The notes below the pieces were generated by a model that was not told where the DNA came from, did no database searches, and saw only the letters and a program-made list of their open reading frames with translations. From Versatilivorator sp963663845 (GTDB lineage: Bacteria > Acidobacteriota > Terriglobia > Versatilivoradales > Versatilivoraceae): a DNA stretch of 64,000 nt. A program made the translations under genes and the position numbers. Positions 1 through 8,591 of the stretch are shown here, piece by piece. Numbering within the stretch: position 1 is the stretch's first letter; each line of letters starts with the position of its first letter. The DNA lies in NCBI GenBank assembly GCA_963663845.2, contig OY760650.2:4526001-4590000 (forward strand), given 5' to 3'.

Positions 1-2825
1 CCCTGAAGGCCACCGGGGACCCGCTGCACGGAGCCAGCGTGACCATCCTGGAACTGGGCCGGACCGCTGTCAGCCAGGATGACGGAAGCTACCGGTTTCA
101 GCAGGTGCCTCCCGGCAGATATACGGTTGAGGCCCATCTCGACAGCCTGTTTACCGAATCTTCAGCAACGGTAGCCATCGAAACCGGTCAAACGGCCCAG
201 GCCGACTTCCGTCTGGTGTTGGCGCCTCCCCAGTATGAGATCACGGTCACGGGGTCGGAAAAGCGTGAGACGACCTTCGAATCCTTCCAGAGCGTGGAAT
301 CGATCGGGCCCCATGAGCTGGGTCAAACGACCGATGTCTCGCTGGGGGAGATGCTGGACCACAGAGTCGGCACCGGGATCGCCAAGCGCGGCTTCGGACC
401 GGGGCCCGCCCGCCCGATCGTGCGCGGTTTTGACGGGGACCGGGTGCTGATCATGGAAGACGGCATCCGGACGGGCACGCTTTCGTCCCAGTCGGGCGAT
501 CACGGCGAGATGATCAATCCCGCCCAACTGGAGCGTCTCGAGATCGTCAAGGGACCGGCGACCCTGCTCTACAGCGGCAATGCCATGGGCGGCACCGTCA
601 ACGCCGTCAGCCGCCACCACGAGGCTCACCGCCATGCCCACCGGGGGTTTCGCGGATTCGTGACCGGAGCGGCCGGCACCGCCAACGCCCTGGGCGGGGG
701 CAGCGCCGGCCTGGAGTATGGAATCGGCAAATGGATGATCTGGGGCCGCGGCGGGGGTATTCGCACCGGTGACTACCGGGCGCCGGAACAGGGCGAGATC
801 TACAACTCGCGCTCTCAGCTCAGAAACGGCGGCGCGGGTCTGGGCTGGTACGGGGACAAGTTCTTCTTCAGTGTCGAAACCAAGTTCGACGACGGCGCCT
901 ACGGCGTGCCCTTCGTGCAGGAGTTCCACGGACACCATGGCGAAGGGGGACATGGGGACGAACACCACGACGAGGATGAGGACCACGACGAGGACGAGGA
1001 TCACGACCACGACGAGGAGGATGAAGACCACGACGAGGGCGAAGATCACGACCACGACGAGGAGGATGAAGACCACGACGAGGACGAGGATCACGACCAC
1101 GACGAGGATGAGGACCACGACGAGGACGAAGATCACGACCACGACGAGGAGGATGAGGACCACGACGAGGACGAAGATCACGACCACGACGAGGAGGATG
1201 AAGACCACGACGAGGACGAAGATCACGACCACGACGAGGAGGATGAAGACCACGACGAGGACGAGGATCACGACCACGACGAGGAGGATGAAGACCACGA
1301 CGAGGACGAGGATCACGACCACGACGAGGAGGATGAGGACCACGACGAGGACGAGGATCACGACCACGACGAGGAGGATGAAGACCACGACGAGGACGAG
1401 GATCACGACCACGACGAGGAGGATGAGGACCACGACGAGGACGAGGATCACGACCACGACGAGGAGGATGAGGACCACGACGAGGACGAGGACCACGACC
1501 ACGACGAGGATGAGGACCACGACGAGGAAGGCGACGACCACGGACACGGCGAGGAGGAGATTGAACGTATCCTTCTCGACTCACGGCGCCGGAATGTCCG
1601 CTTCACCGGGGGATTCAAGGACCTGGGGACGGCCATCGACGAGTTCGTTCTGAAATTGAACCTGACCGACTGGAATCACAAGGAGATCGAGTTCTTCGAG
1701 AACGGGGAACAGCATGTCGGCACAACGTTCGACCAGCAGGAATTCGTCTACAGGGGAGTCTTCGAGCAGAAAAAGGTCGGACCCTTGAGCGGTCGCTTCG
1801 GCTTCTGGGGACTGGATCGGGAATACTCGGCAGTCGGTGAGGAAGCGCTCTCGCCCCCCATCGATCAGACCGGCTTCGCTCTATTCGCCCTGGAGGAACT
1901 GGATTTCGAGACCGCCCGGTTCCAGTTTGGCGGCCGCGTGGAGACCCAGCGCTACCGGCCGGGTTTTGCCGGCGCCGGGGGAGATCATGCAGATGAGGAG
2001 GACGGCGATGACGAGCACGGACACGAAGCCGAAGAAGGCGAGGAGATCCCCGAGGCCGTCAATCGCACCTTCACCGGAGCATCGGCGTCAGCCGGCCTGC
2101 AGGTGGACACCTGGAGCGGAGGAGCGCTGGTGGTCAACTACTCCCACTCTTTCCGGGCTCCGTCCCTGGAGGAACTCTACAACTACGGCCCCCACGCGGG
2201 GACGCTGTCTTTCGAGATCGGCGATTCTTCCCTTCGCCCCGAAACGGGCGACGGCATCGAAATGTCCCTGCGCCACAACAGCCGCAATCTGAGGGGAGAA
2301 CTCAACCTCTTCTACTACAACTTCGACAACTTCATCTTTCCCTTTGCTCCCGGAGCAGTCCGGAGCGAGTTGCCGGTGATCGAATTCACCCAGCTCAATG
2401 CCCGCTTCCTGGGGACCGAGGCCAACCTTGGAATCAACCTGAATCCCAAGCTCTGGCTCAACCTCGGCATGGACTACGTGGACGCCCAGGAGACCGACCG
2501 CAACACGCCGCTGCCGAGAATTCCTCCGCTTCGAGGCAAGCTCGGGTTCGACTTGGAGCACCTGGGTCTCCGCGTCTCGCCGGAACTGATTCTGGCCGCC
2601 CAGCAGCACCAGACCTTTACCGGAGAGACCCGCACGCCGGGATACGCCGTGATGAACCTGAAGGCCTCCTACACCTTCGCCCAGCAGCACTTGGCCCATC
2701 AGTTCTCGGTCAAGGTCTTCAACCTGAGCGACCGGCTCTACCGCAACCACTCCTCGTTCATCAAGGACCTGGCTCCGGAGATCGGCCGGGGCGTGCGGCT
2801 GACCTATACCATGCGATTCTTCTGA
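1..2825 (+). CDS. TonB-dependent outer-membrane receptor with metal-ligand-rich loop (5' partial)
   Basis: The reading frame is open to the left edge, so the start and signal peptide lie outside the window; about 940 residues are visible. Domains in order are a carboxypeptidase-regulatory-like beta-sandwich (DDGSYRFQQVPPGRYTVEA), a TonB plug (VRGFDGDRVLIMEDGIRT, then LERLEIVKGPATLLYSG), and a beta-barrel ending in aromatic residues (TYTMRFF), as expected for outer-membrane receptors. Between the plug and most of the barrel lies a roughly 200-residue tract made almost only of His, Asp and Glu, built of 15-residue repeats; a second short His/Asp/Glu patch follows around 1978-2045. His-rich external loops are known in zinc receptors of the ZnuD type, so uptake of a divalent metal such as zinc is the best guess, by inference. 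Alternatives are nickel, cobalt or copper. No metal regulator site is visible. Confidence 0.88.
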   Translation, partial: LKATGDPLHGASVTILELGRTAVSQDDGSYRFQQVPPGRYTVEAHLDSLFTESSATVAIETGQTAQADFRLVLAPPQYEITVTGSEKRETTFESFQSVESIGPHELGQTTDVSLGEMLDHRVGTGIAKRGFGPGPARPIVRGFDGDRVLIMEDGIRTGTLSSQSGDHGEMINPAQLERLEIVKGPATLLYSGNAMGGTVNAVSRHHEAHRHAHRGFRGFVTGAAGTANALGGGSAGLEYGIGKWMIWGRGGGIRTGDYRAPEQGEIYNSRSQLRNGGAGLGWYGDKFFFSVETKFDDGAYGVPFVQEFHGHHGEGGHGDEHHDEDEDHDEDEDHDHDEEDEDHDEGEDHDHDEEDEDHDEDEDHDHDEDEDHDEDEDHDHDEEDEDHDEDEDHDHDEEDEDHDEDEDHDHDEEDEDHDEDEDHDHDEEDEDHDEDEDHDHDEEDEDHDEDEDHDHDEEDEDHDEDEDHDHDEEDEDHDEDEDHDHDEEDEDHDEDEDHDHDEDEDHDEEGDDHGHGEEEIERILLDSRRRNVRFTGGFKDLGTAIDEFVLKLNLTDWNHKEIEFFENGEQHVGTTFDQQEFVYRGVFEQKKVGPLSGRFGFWGLDREYSAVGEEALSPPIDQTGFALFALEELDFETARFQFGGRVETQRYRPGFAGAGGDHADEEDGDDEHGHEAEEGEEIPEAVNRTFTGASASAGLQVDTWSGGALVVNYSHSFRAPSLEELYNYGPHAGTLSFEIGDSSLRPETGDGIEMSLRHNSRNLRGELNLFYYNFDNFIFPFAPGAVRSELPVIEFTQLNARFLGTEANLGINLNPKLWLNLGMDYVDAQETDRNTPLPRIPPLRGKLGFDLEHLGLRVSPELILAAQQHQTFTGETRTPGYAVMNLKASYTFAQQHLAHQFSVKVFNLSDRLYRNHSSFIKDLAPEIGRGVRLTYTMRFF
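999..1532 (+). repeat. 45-bp in-frame tandem repeat encoding DHDHDEEDEDHDEDE-like units
   Basis: Twelve units begin with GAT/GAC CAC GAC CAC GAC at 999, 1044, 1089, 1131, 1176, 1221, 1266, 1311, 1356, 1401, 1446 and 1491. Ten are 45 bp; the units at 1089 and 1491 are 42 bp because one GAG codon is missing. Units differ mainly by GAA/GAG and by synonymous or Asp/Glu changes, so the array looks recently expanded but kept in frame. The opposite strand is open across the array but encodes only Val/Leu/Ile low-complexity sequence. Confidence 0.95.
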
Positions 2826-2850
2826 GAATTCGGGTCACGGGCGGGAAAGC

Positions 2851-2939
2851 TGGTGCCGGAGGGGGGACTTGAACCCCCACGTGGGGTAACCCACGCTAGA
2901 TTTTGAGTCTAGTGCGTCTGCCAATTCCGCCACTCCGGC
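2851..2939 (-). tRNA. tRNA-Leu (anticodon CAA)
   Basis: The reverse complement folds as a class II tRNA. A 7-bp acceptor stem GCCGGAG pairs with CTCCGGC, and the anticodon stem CTAGA/TCTAG encloses the loop CTCAAAA with anticodon CAA, which reads UUG. A long variable arm (GTGGGTTACCCCAC) and a T arm with GTTCAAGTC follow. The 3' CCA is encoded (TGG at 2851-2853 on the plus strand). The long variable arm and the anticodon agree on leucine. Confidence 0.95.
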
Positions 2940-2990
2940 CGAGTGGGGTGAGGGTGGACCCGTCAACCGGCCCCTATCGGGACAGTTGCC

Positions 2991-3236
2991 AGCCCGCATT
3001 TCTCACCAGGGGGCATGATCATGGCGCAGTAATTTTTCCCTCAGCGCGTGCTCGTGAGCGAAGAGCGTAGCGGTTTCTACGGTCGAGCGAGCATGGACGC
3101 GCTGAGGGGAAAAGGACAAGCCAGGGCATGCCCAGCGCCGTCTGTCATCCACAAACCCTTTATATGTAGCCCATCAAGGTGCTGAAGACCATTGACTTTT
3201 GTCCTGCCTCCAGCGACCTGGTGAGAAATGCGGGCC
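2991..3236 (+). mobile_element. R1 element, copy A (246 bp, MITE-like)
   Basis: It begins with the 20-bp terminal repeat AGCCCGCATTTCTCACCAGG and ends with its inverse, with a final C instead of T. Internally a long imperfect hairpin has arms at about 3033-3050 and 3097-3113 (CCCTCAGCGCG against CGCGCTGAGGG) around a second stem. No transposase is encoded. It fills most of the gap between tRNA-Leu and the next gene. No clear target duplication is seen. The family is defined here from five copies in this window. Confidence 0.85.
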
Positions 3237-3302
3237 AAGGCCCCCTATTCGTGGACGGCGTGGAGGTTAGCACGCCCCTGGCGATTTGTAAAACGCCGGT
3301 GC

Positions 3303-4301
3303 TTACCGCCCGTCCGGGCCGGTGGGAGCACCCTCGGCGCTGAGGACGGACCGGATGCCTTCAGCCACCTCGGGCGACGGGAACTCGGTCTCGCCCGTCA
3401 CAATCAAGGCAAAGTTGACCGCCAGGATCTCTTCGGGGTGAATGATGTAGGAGCTGTTCCTGCCGATCTGCTCGAAGAACCCCGACACCTCCTTGACCTC
3501 GACCAGCCTGGGCTGTAAACCGGCCGGAGCGGAATCGGCGGCGGCCTCGTCGTCCACGGCTTCCAGCAGAAGGCGAAACTGCAGATATTCGAAGAAGCTG
3601 CCCCCCTGCCGGGGATCGTAGCGATCTCTCCTGGAGTAGAGGACCGGGACCGCCCAGAACGGTCGTCCCTCGTGGCGCACGCGAATGCGGTGGGCATTGA
3701 CGGGCGCATCCGGGTTGGTGATCCTGCGCCGGGCCAAGGAGTCGGGCAACCGGACCTCCGGACAGCGTTCGAATCCGATGACCCGGTACAGTCGATCCCG
3801 GATGGTCGGGTCGTGGCGCGACAGGACATGAAACAGCTCATGGGCAACCAGTCGGGCGAGCTTCTCCGGGGACTGGTCGAGCCTGGTTCTAGGCAGAATG
3901 ACGGTCTTCCCCCGGGTGTAGGCTGCCCCTCCTTCCTCCTCTCCGGTGGTATGAACGACATGGACGCTCGCCGGCCAATTCAGGGGATACCGGCCCAGCG
4001 CGGGGCCAATCCGATCGAAGGCCTGCTCGACTCTCTCCCTGTCCGCGCCCTCCCATTCGAGGACCTTGCCGGCGACGAAGTTCAGAAACTCGCTCTCGGA
4101 CACTTCCCGGTCCGTCTTCAGCCGGGCGGCCCGATCGAACGGGCTCAGACGCCGGACAAAGCCGTCCCGGGTCCGGAGAATTTCCCGTCCTTCTTCCAGT
4201 GACGCAAACTGGAGCCTGACGGAAGGCGCCGGCTCGGCCTGCGCCAGGGCCAGGGTTGCCCCCAGGCAGACCAGGCCGGCCATGCAGAAGCGATGGGCCA
4301 T
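3303..4301 (-). CDS. Exported putative zinc metallopeptidase-like protein (HExxH)
   Basis: A protein of 332 residues with an N-terminal signal peptide (MAHRFCMAGLVCLGATLALAQA). Its middle carries VAHELFHVLSRHDP, an HExxH motif with a possible third ligand further on, the hallmark of gluzincin-like peptidases. It lies 23 bp downstream of fabH on the same strand, so the two are probably co-transcribed. I recognise no specific family. The preserved HELFH suggests a zinc site; the substrate is unknown and it may be an inactive binding protein. A weak purine-rich stretch precedes the chosen ATG, which also gives the best signal peptide. Confidence 0.65.
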   Translation of the reverse strand: MAHRFCMAGLVCLGATLALAQAEPAPSVRLQFASLEEGREILRTRDGFVRRLSPFDRAARLKTDREVSESEFLNFVAGKVLEWEGADRERVEQAFDRIGPALGRYPLNWPASVHVVHTTGEEEGGAAYTRGKTVILPRTRLDQSPEKLARLVAHELFHVLSRHDPTIRDRLYRVIGFERCPEVRLPDSLARRRITNPDAPVNAHRIRVRHEGRPFWAVPVLYSRRDRYDPRQGGSFFEYLQFRLLLEAVDDEAAADSAPAGLQPRLVEVKEVSGFFEQIGRNSSYIIHPEEILAVNFALIVTGETEFPSPEVAEGIRSVLSAEGAPTGPDGR

Positions 4302-4324
4302 TTCTCAGACGACTCGCTGACTTT

Positions 4325-5320
4325 CTACCAACGCAGGATGGAGGCGCCCCAGGTAAATCCGGAGCCGAAGGCGGCCAGGACCACCACCTCTCCCGGCTGG
4401 ACCCTTCCCGCTCGAACGGCTTCGTCCAGCGCGATGGGAATGGATGCCGCCGTGGTGTTGCCGTACCGTTGAATATTGCTGAAAACTCGTTCCGAAGGGA
4501 TTTTCAGGGAACGCACCACCGCTTCCGAAATTCGCAAATTGGCCTGATGCAGAATCAGAAGCCCGACATCCTCGATTTCCAGGTGATTTTCGGCCAGGGC
4601 TTCCCGGACGCTCTCCTGAAGGCGGTCGACCGCATGCTTGAAGACGTAGCGGCCGTCCATTTGCGGATAGTGGCGTCCCTCTCTCAGCATCGCCTCCGTC
4701 AAGCGGGGGTGTTCCAGCGAGGTCGGAGCTTCCAGCCACAACTTTCGGGCATACTTCCCCTGGGCGTGCAAGGGGCTGGAGAGAATGCGCCGGCTCTCGT
4801 TCTCCGAACGGCCCACCACGACGGCCCCGGCCCCGTCACCGAAGATGACGGCAACGTCGCGGCCGCGGGTGCTCATCTCCAATCCGGACGAGTGGACCTC
4901 GGCGCCAACCACCAGGATGTGGCCATAGGCGCCGGTCCTGATGAACTGATCGGCGATGGCCAGGCTGTAGACGAAACCCGTGCATTGATTGCGCACGTCC
5001 AGGGCGCCCACCGTGCCGAGGCCCAGCTTTTCCTGCAGAAGGCAGCCGCAACCCGGAAAATTGTACTCGGGACTCAGGGTGGCGAAGATGATGAAGTCGA
5101 TCCGGTCGGGCGCCAGCCCGGCGGATTGCAGCGCCCGGCGGGCCGCCTGCAATCCCAGATCGGCGGGCCCGACCCCCGGCTCCACGAATCGCCGCTCGCG
5201 GATTCCCGTCCTCTGCAGAATCCACTCGTCGGAGGTGTCCATCACCTCTTCCAGATCGGCATTGGTGACGATCTTGGGGGGCAGGTAGCTTCCGGTACCC
5301 AGAATTCTGGCATCATGCAT
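4325..5320 (-). CDS. fabH: Beta-ketoacyl-ACP synthase III
   Basis: 331 residues, normal length for FabH, which condenses acetyl-CoA (or a branched acyl-CoA) with malonyl-ACP to start fatty-acid synthesis in the cytoplasm. The catalytic triad is visible: Cys113 in NQCTGF, His258 in LILHQAN and Asn288 in RYGNTTAAS. The usual GDGAGAVVV glycine-rich segment follows. The residues around the active-site Cys (SPEYNFPGCGC upstream) differ from the common TPDY.FPS form, so substrate preference is open. It stands apart from other fab genes and precedes the HExxH gene. No strong Shine-Dalgarno precedes the ATG. Confidence 0.92.
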   Translation of the reverse strand: MHDARILGTGSYLPPKIVTNADLEEVMDTSDEWILQRTGIRERRFVEPGVGPADLGLQAARRALQSAGLAPDRIDFIIFATLSPEYNFPGCGCLLQEKLGLGTVGALDVRNQCTGFVYSLAIADQFIRTGAYGHILVVGAEVHSSGLEMSTRGRDVAVIFGDGAGAVVVGRSENESRRILSSPLHAQGKYARKLWLEAPTSLEHPRLTEAMLREGRHYPQMDGRYVFKHAVDRLQESVREALAENHLEIEDVGLLILHQANLRISEAVVRSLKIPSERVFSNIQRYGNTTAASIPIALDEAVRAGRVQPGEVVVLAAFGSGFTWGASILRW

Positions 5321-5391
5321 GTACCCATTTAATGACGTTTTGTCGATGTTGTAAACCCAAAGCGCCCTGCCGGGACACCACTTTCAATATC

Positions 5392-5419
5392 GGGTGCGAC
5401 TGGGTGAAAACTGCGGGTT
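5392..5419 (-). repeat. Solo, diverged R1 end
   Basis: The stretch GGGTGCGACTGGGTGAAAAC followed by TGCGGGTT matches the R1 right end (CGACCGGGTGAGAAATGCGG then GCT in copy C) with few changes. There is no full element around it. It touches the start of the R2 repeat at 5420, the same arrangement as at 31062. Confidence 0.5.
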
Positions 5420-5804
5420 CACCACAAAAAGCACAAAAGGCACAAAATGAGTTGCGTGATTTCGAGTCTTGACGATCGGAGGATTTTTTTGTGTTTTTGT
5501 GCCTTTGTGGCCATTCCCGGAAAAGATCCCGCTACCGATTCTTGCAAACGCATCATTCCAAATAAACAAGCACGTTCCCCATTGCAGTATCGTGGGTTAG
5601 GGGAGAGCTGCGAAGCTGCGGTTGGCGTGGGTATCCGGCGCGACGCCCCCTACAAGCCATCCTTATAGAGCTGCGACGCTGCGGCTCAGGGTAGCCCCAG
5701 GCGGAAGCCTGGGGTCGTATGGGTTCTGCGCCAACCCAGCCGCGAATGCGGCGATTAGGAAGCACCCTTCCGATAAGCACTGCCTCTCGAGCCTTTTGCA
5801 AAAG
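5420..5804 (+). repeat. R2 composite repeat, copy 1 (AT-rich part plus REP hairpins)
   Basis: About 385 bp that closely match 34901-35293 in the same orientation. It opens with CACCACAAAAAGCACAAAAG, passes through CTTGACGATCGGAGG and TTTTTGTGTTTTTGTGCC, and then contains two REP-like hairpins: one with GTAG followed by CCCCAGGC-GGAA-GCCTGGGG (5691-5714), the other on the opposite strand (GTAG then GGGGGCGTC). It ends at CTCGAGCCTTTTGCAAAAG. The region 5321-6084 holds no supportable gene; the short ORFs there are AT-rich repeat translated. Confidence 0.85.
5691..5714 (+). repeat. REP-like hairpin (GTAG + 8-bp stem)
   Basis: GTAG precedes a perfect stem CCCCAGGC / GCCTGGGG with loop GGAA. REP sequences mobilised by RAYT transposases are known to carry a GTAG tetranucleotide at the foot of a hairpin. 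The same unit lies in the R2 copy near 35.2 kb. No RAYT gene is in the window, so the link is by motif only. Confidence 0.6.
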
Positions 5805-5896
5805 GCTCTTTTGTGTTTTTGTCCCTTTTGTGGCCATTGCCGGAACAAACCCCGCTGCCCTCCACCGAATTTTGCAAACGCTTCATCCGTTTATTG

Positions 5897-5930
5897 GTGC
5901 TCATTTGTGTTCATTCGTGTCCATTCGTGG
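5897..5930 (+). promoter_or_regulatory. 10-bp-periodic leader motif upstream of the YfgM-like gene
   Basis: GTGCTCATTT, GTGTTCATTC, GTGTCCATTC and GTGG follow one another with an exact 10-bp period. Near-identical arrays lie upstream of the genes starting at 17842 (plus) and 34700 (minus), each in the same orientation relative to its gene. Whether it binds a protein or is part of the R2 repeat is not known. Confidence 0.5.
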
Positions 5931-5977
5931 TTCGTCGTTCGTCTTTGTGGGTCTCTCCCGGCCAAAGGTCCGCCAAA

Positions 5978-6006
5978 TTGACAGCGCCGGAGGACATTGG
6001 TAGCAT
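5978..6006 (+). promoter_or_regulatory. Predicted sigma70-type promoter for the YfgM-like gene and dgt
   Basis: TTGACA (5978-5983), a 17-bp spacer, and TAGCAT (6001-6006, 4 of 6 matches). It sits about 80 bp before the TTG start at 6085 and directly after the leader repeat. Confidence 0.55.
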
Positions 6007-6084
6007 TGGATCGTTCCAGCAGTTCCTCGCGCCTCGGACGACAGGTCCGCCGCTACTGAAACCCCACAAATCCGGGAGAAGCTC

Positions 6085-6801
6085 TTGGCCCGACTCACTC
6101 GGCATGAAATTCTGAAGGAAGACCGCTTCATGGTGTTGGTGGATGAGACCCGCCATTTCTTCGCCGACAACCGTTCCGAAATCCTGCGCGGTCTGTCGGC
6201 CGTCGGAGTCGTGGCCGCCCTGGTGGCGGGCTACTACTACTACTCGGCCAAGCAGGAGGAGCATTCCAAGGAGGAGTTGGCCCGAGCCCTGGCGACCTAC
6301 CACGCAACCGTGGGCAAGACTGAATCGTCCGGATTGACGGCCCCGGTTTTCTTCGAGACGCCTACTCAAAAATATGAGCAGGCCCTGTCGGAGCTCCAGG
6401 AGGTCATCTCCCGGCACAACTCCAGGGCGGCCGGCAAGATTGCCACCTATTACTCGGGTCTTTGTCTCCACCGGCTCGACAGGAGCTCGGAGGCCCTGTC
6501 GCTGCTTGAACCTCTGAGCCGGGAGCAGTCGGATTTCGGCGCCCTGGCTCTGGCAGCCCTGGGAAGGATCTACGAGGACACGGCAGACCTGGCCAAGGCG
6601 ACCGAGGTCTATCAGCAGTTGGTCGAGCGCAATGCCGTGACAACGCCCGGAGAAACCCTGGCAATGCAGGCGGCCCTTCTTTACGAGCAACAGAACCGGA
6701 AGGAGCAGGCCGCCGAGATGTACCAGAAGGTCATCGACGAATTCCCCACTTCACCTGCCTCTACCGAAGCCGAGCAGCGGTTGAGGAAAATTGATCCCTG
6801 A
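6085..6801 (+). CDS. YfgM-like membrane-anchored tetratricopeptide protein
   Basis: 238 residues with one membrane helix at about 34-54 (LRGLSAVGVVAALVAGYYYY) after a short cytoplasmic head, then tetratricopeptide-like helices to the end (ALAALGRIYEDTADLAKATE and QAALLYEQQNRKEQAAEMYQ). This layout matches YfgM, an ancillary subunit at the SecYEG translocon; that assignment is by architecture. The start is TTG with GGGAG 6 bases upstream. The stop overlaps the dgt start by one base (TGATG), implying translational coupling. Confidence 0.7.
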   Translation: MARLTRHEILKEDRFMVLVDETRHFFADNRSEILRGLSAVGVVAALVAGYYYYSAKQEEHSKEELARALATYHATVGKTESSGLTAPVFFETPTQKYEQALSELQEVISRHNSRAAGKIATYYSGLCLHRLDRSSEALSLLEPLSREQSDFGALALAALGRIYEDTADLAKATEVYQQLVERNAVTTPGETLAMQAALLYEQQNRKEQAAEMYQKVIDEFPTSPASTEAEQRLRKIDP

Positions 6802-7850
6802 TGGTTGAGACCCTTCGTCAACGGGCGGAGGAGCATGAGGCCCGAACCCTGGCCCCTCAGGCAACCCTCAGCATGCGGACTCGAGGCCGCCGGAAAGACG
6901 AGTCTGCCTGCGCCATCCGAACCGCCTTTCAGCGCGACCGCGACCGCATCCTTCATTCCAAGGCATTTCGGCGCTTGAAGCACAAGACCCAGGTGTTCCT
7001 TTCACCGGAGGGTGACCACTACAGGACCCGCTTGACCCATACTCTCGAAGTCGCCCAGATCGCCAGAACCGTCAGCCGGGCGCTGCGACTGAACGAGGAC
7101 CTCACCGAGGCGATAGCCCTGGGGCATGACCTGGGACACACCCCCTTCGGGCATGCCGGCGAAGCCATATTGGATGAGCTTGCCCCCGGCGGCTTTCGCC
7201 ACTTCCGCCAGAGCCTGAGGGTTGTGGACACGTTGGAGCAGGAGGGACGGGGGTTGAACCTGTGCTGGGAAGTGAGGGACGGAATCCTCAAGCACTCCAA
7301 GGGCGCGGGCGCGGTGTTCACCAGCCGCGACAAGGGACGCCCCTCAACCCTGGAGGGTCAGGTGGTCAGGGTTTCCGACGTGATGGCCTACGTGAACCAC
7401 GACCTGGACGACGCCCTGCGGTCAGGGCTGATTCGAGCGTCCGACATCCCGAAGGAGCTGACGGCGGCCCTGGGCAAGAGCCACTCGCTGCGAATCGACG
7501 CCCTGGTCCGCGACGTGATTCGCTCCAGCCTCGATGCCAACCTTCAGATCATTTGCATGAGCCCTCCGACCCTGCAGGCGATGATGGACATGAGGCGCTT
7601 TCTCTATCGGACGGTCTACGCGCGCAGCATTCCCAAGGACGAACTGCTCAAGGCCAAGAAGCTCTTGAGCGATATCTACCACCACCTGCTGGCCCACCCC
7701 GATGGCATTCCGCAGAGTTTTCGGCGTCCTGAAGTCGGCGCGGAGCGTGCCGCGGTCGATTTTGTCGCAGGGATGACCGATCGCTTTGCCCTGAATCTCT
7801 ACGACAGCCTGTTCCTGCCGAGAGGTTGGAGTGCTCGAACGGCCCATTGA
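6801..7850 (+). CDS. dgt: Deoxyguanosinetriphosphate triphosphohydrolase-like protein
   Basis: 349 residues of the HD superfamily, close to the dGTPase-like (type 2) proteins. These hydrolyse dNTPs to deoxynucleoside plus triphosphate and help control dNTP pools. Metal ligands are visible as His80 (RLTHTLEVAQ), His109-Asp110 (GHDLGHTPFGHAGE) and Asp201 (AYVNHDLDDA). It is coupled to the preceding gene by a one-base overlap. About 100 bp of non-coding sequence follow before the convergent gene ending at 7948. Confidence 0.88.
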   Translation: MVETLRQRAEEHEARTLAPQATLSMRTRGRRKDESACAIRTAFQRDRDRILHSKAFRRLKHKTQVFLSPEGDHYRTRLTHTLEVAQIARTVSRALRLNEDLTEAIALGHDLGHTPFGHAGEAILDELAPGGFRHFRQSLRVVDTLEQEGRGLNLCWEVRDGILKHSKGAGAVFTSRDKGRPSTLEGQVVRVSDVMAYVNHDLDDALRSGLIRASDIPKELTAALGKSHSLRIDALVRDVIRSSLDANLQIICMSPPTLQAMMDMRRFLYRTVYARSIPKDELLKAKKLLSDIYHHLLAHPDGIPQSFRRPEVGAERAAVDFVAGMTDRFALNLYDSLFLPRGWSARTAH

Positions 7851-7947
7851 CCGGAAAGCGGCGGGCGGGGGAGTCGAGGCGCCTTGCCGGGAGACATTTC
7901 CCTTGGGCATCTCCGGTGGGATTGATTCAGAGGGACCGAGGCGGCCA

Positions 7948-8568
7948 TCAGGCCCCATAGCGGACCAGGACCTTGCCCGGCATCAGCTCGATGCTCCGTA
8001 TGTTGAAGGGGAGAGCAAAATCGGTGTCGGGTCCCGCCCCGGGATACTTGGGAAGCACGTAGTGTTCCAGCAGCAAATCGATCAAGACCCTGGGGACTTC
8101 CTGCTCACCGATCCGGATCCCCAGGATATCGTAACGACCCAGCCCGTTCTCGCCTGTCAGCTTGCCGGACACCTCCACCCGGTGTTCTCCCTGCAGCAGC
8201 GCCAACACCAGGGACTTGCGGGCAGCGGCGGAGTCGGCCTGCATGGCATCGAAGTCCACCAGCGCCCGGGCGGAAAGCCGGTTCCGCTGAAAGCGGAACT
8301 GAACCTGGCTCACTCCCGGTGGGTAGTTCCGTGAAATCTCCTGTTGAAGGAAGGCGTCGACCTCGGCTTCGGTGAACTCGGCCTGCCCTCCGGCGGAGCC
8401 TGCCGGCGGAAGGACAATGGCCGCCAGCTTCTTGGCGAATGCCTGGGCCGGGGTCCGTTTCGCCGCCGAGGCGGGTCCTGATGCTTCCGAGGGAGCGCGA
8501 AGAAATCGCCAGGCGCCCGCCCCCAACAGAAGCAGACCCAACAAGGAAAGAGCCGTTCTTCTCCCCAT
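7948..8568 (-). CDS. Hypothetical membrane-anchored or exported protein
   Basis: About 206 residues from the ATG at 8568. A hydrophobic N-terminus (ALSLLGLLLLGAGAW) follows MGRRT, then a low-complexity Ala/Ser/Pro linker and a C-terminal region of mixed strands. I recognise no family. A longer frame up to 8775 exists but would run deep into lepB; the start at 8568 gives a signal-anchor and lies 23 bp after the lepB stop. It is the last gene of the thiL-TPR-rnc-lepB run. Confidence 0.55.
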   Translation of the reverse strand: MGRRTALSLLGLLLLGAGAWRFLRAPSEASGPASAAKRTPAQAFAKKLAAIVLPPAGSAGGQAEFTEAEVDAFLQQEISRNYPPGVSQVQFRFQRNRLSARALVDFDAMQADSAAARKSLVLALLQGEHRVEVSGKLTGENGLGRYDILGIRIGEQEVPRVLIDLLLEHYVLPKYPGAGPDTDFALPFNIRSIELMPGKVLVRYGA

Positions 8569-8591
8569 TCGGTGCCTGCTGCTCCCCGTTC

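Noticed and set aside
162..1547. 461-codon minus-strand frame rich in Val/Leu/Ile
   Set aside because: It is the complement of the His/Asp/Glu codon repeat in the TonB receptor; low complexity and no ribosome-binding site.
5321..6084. Several short overlapping ORFs between fabH and the YfgM-like gene
   Set aside because: All fall in R2 repeat sequence that recurs at 34.9 kb with changed frames; no conserved reading frame.
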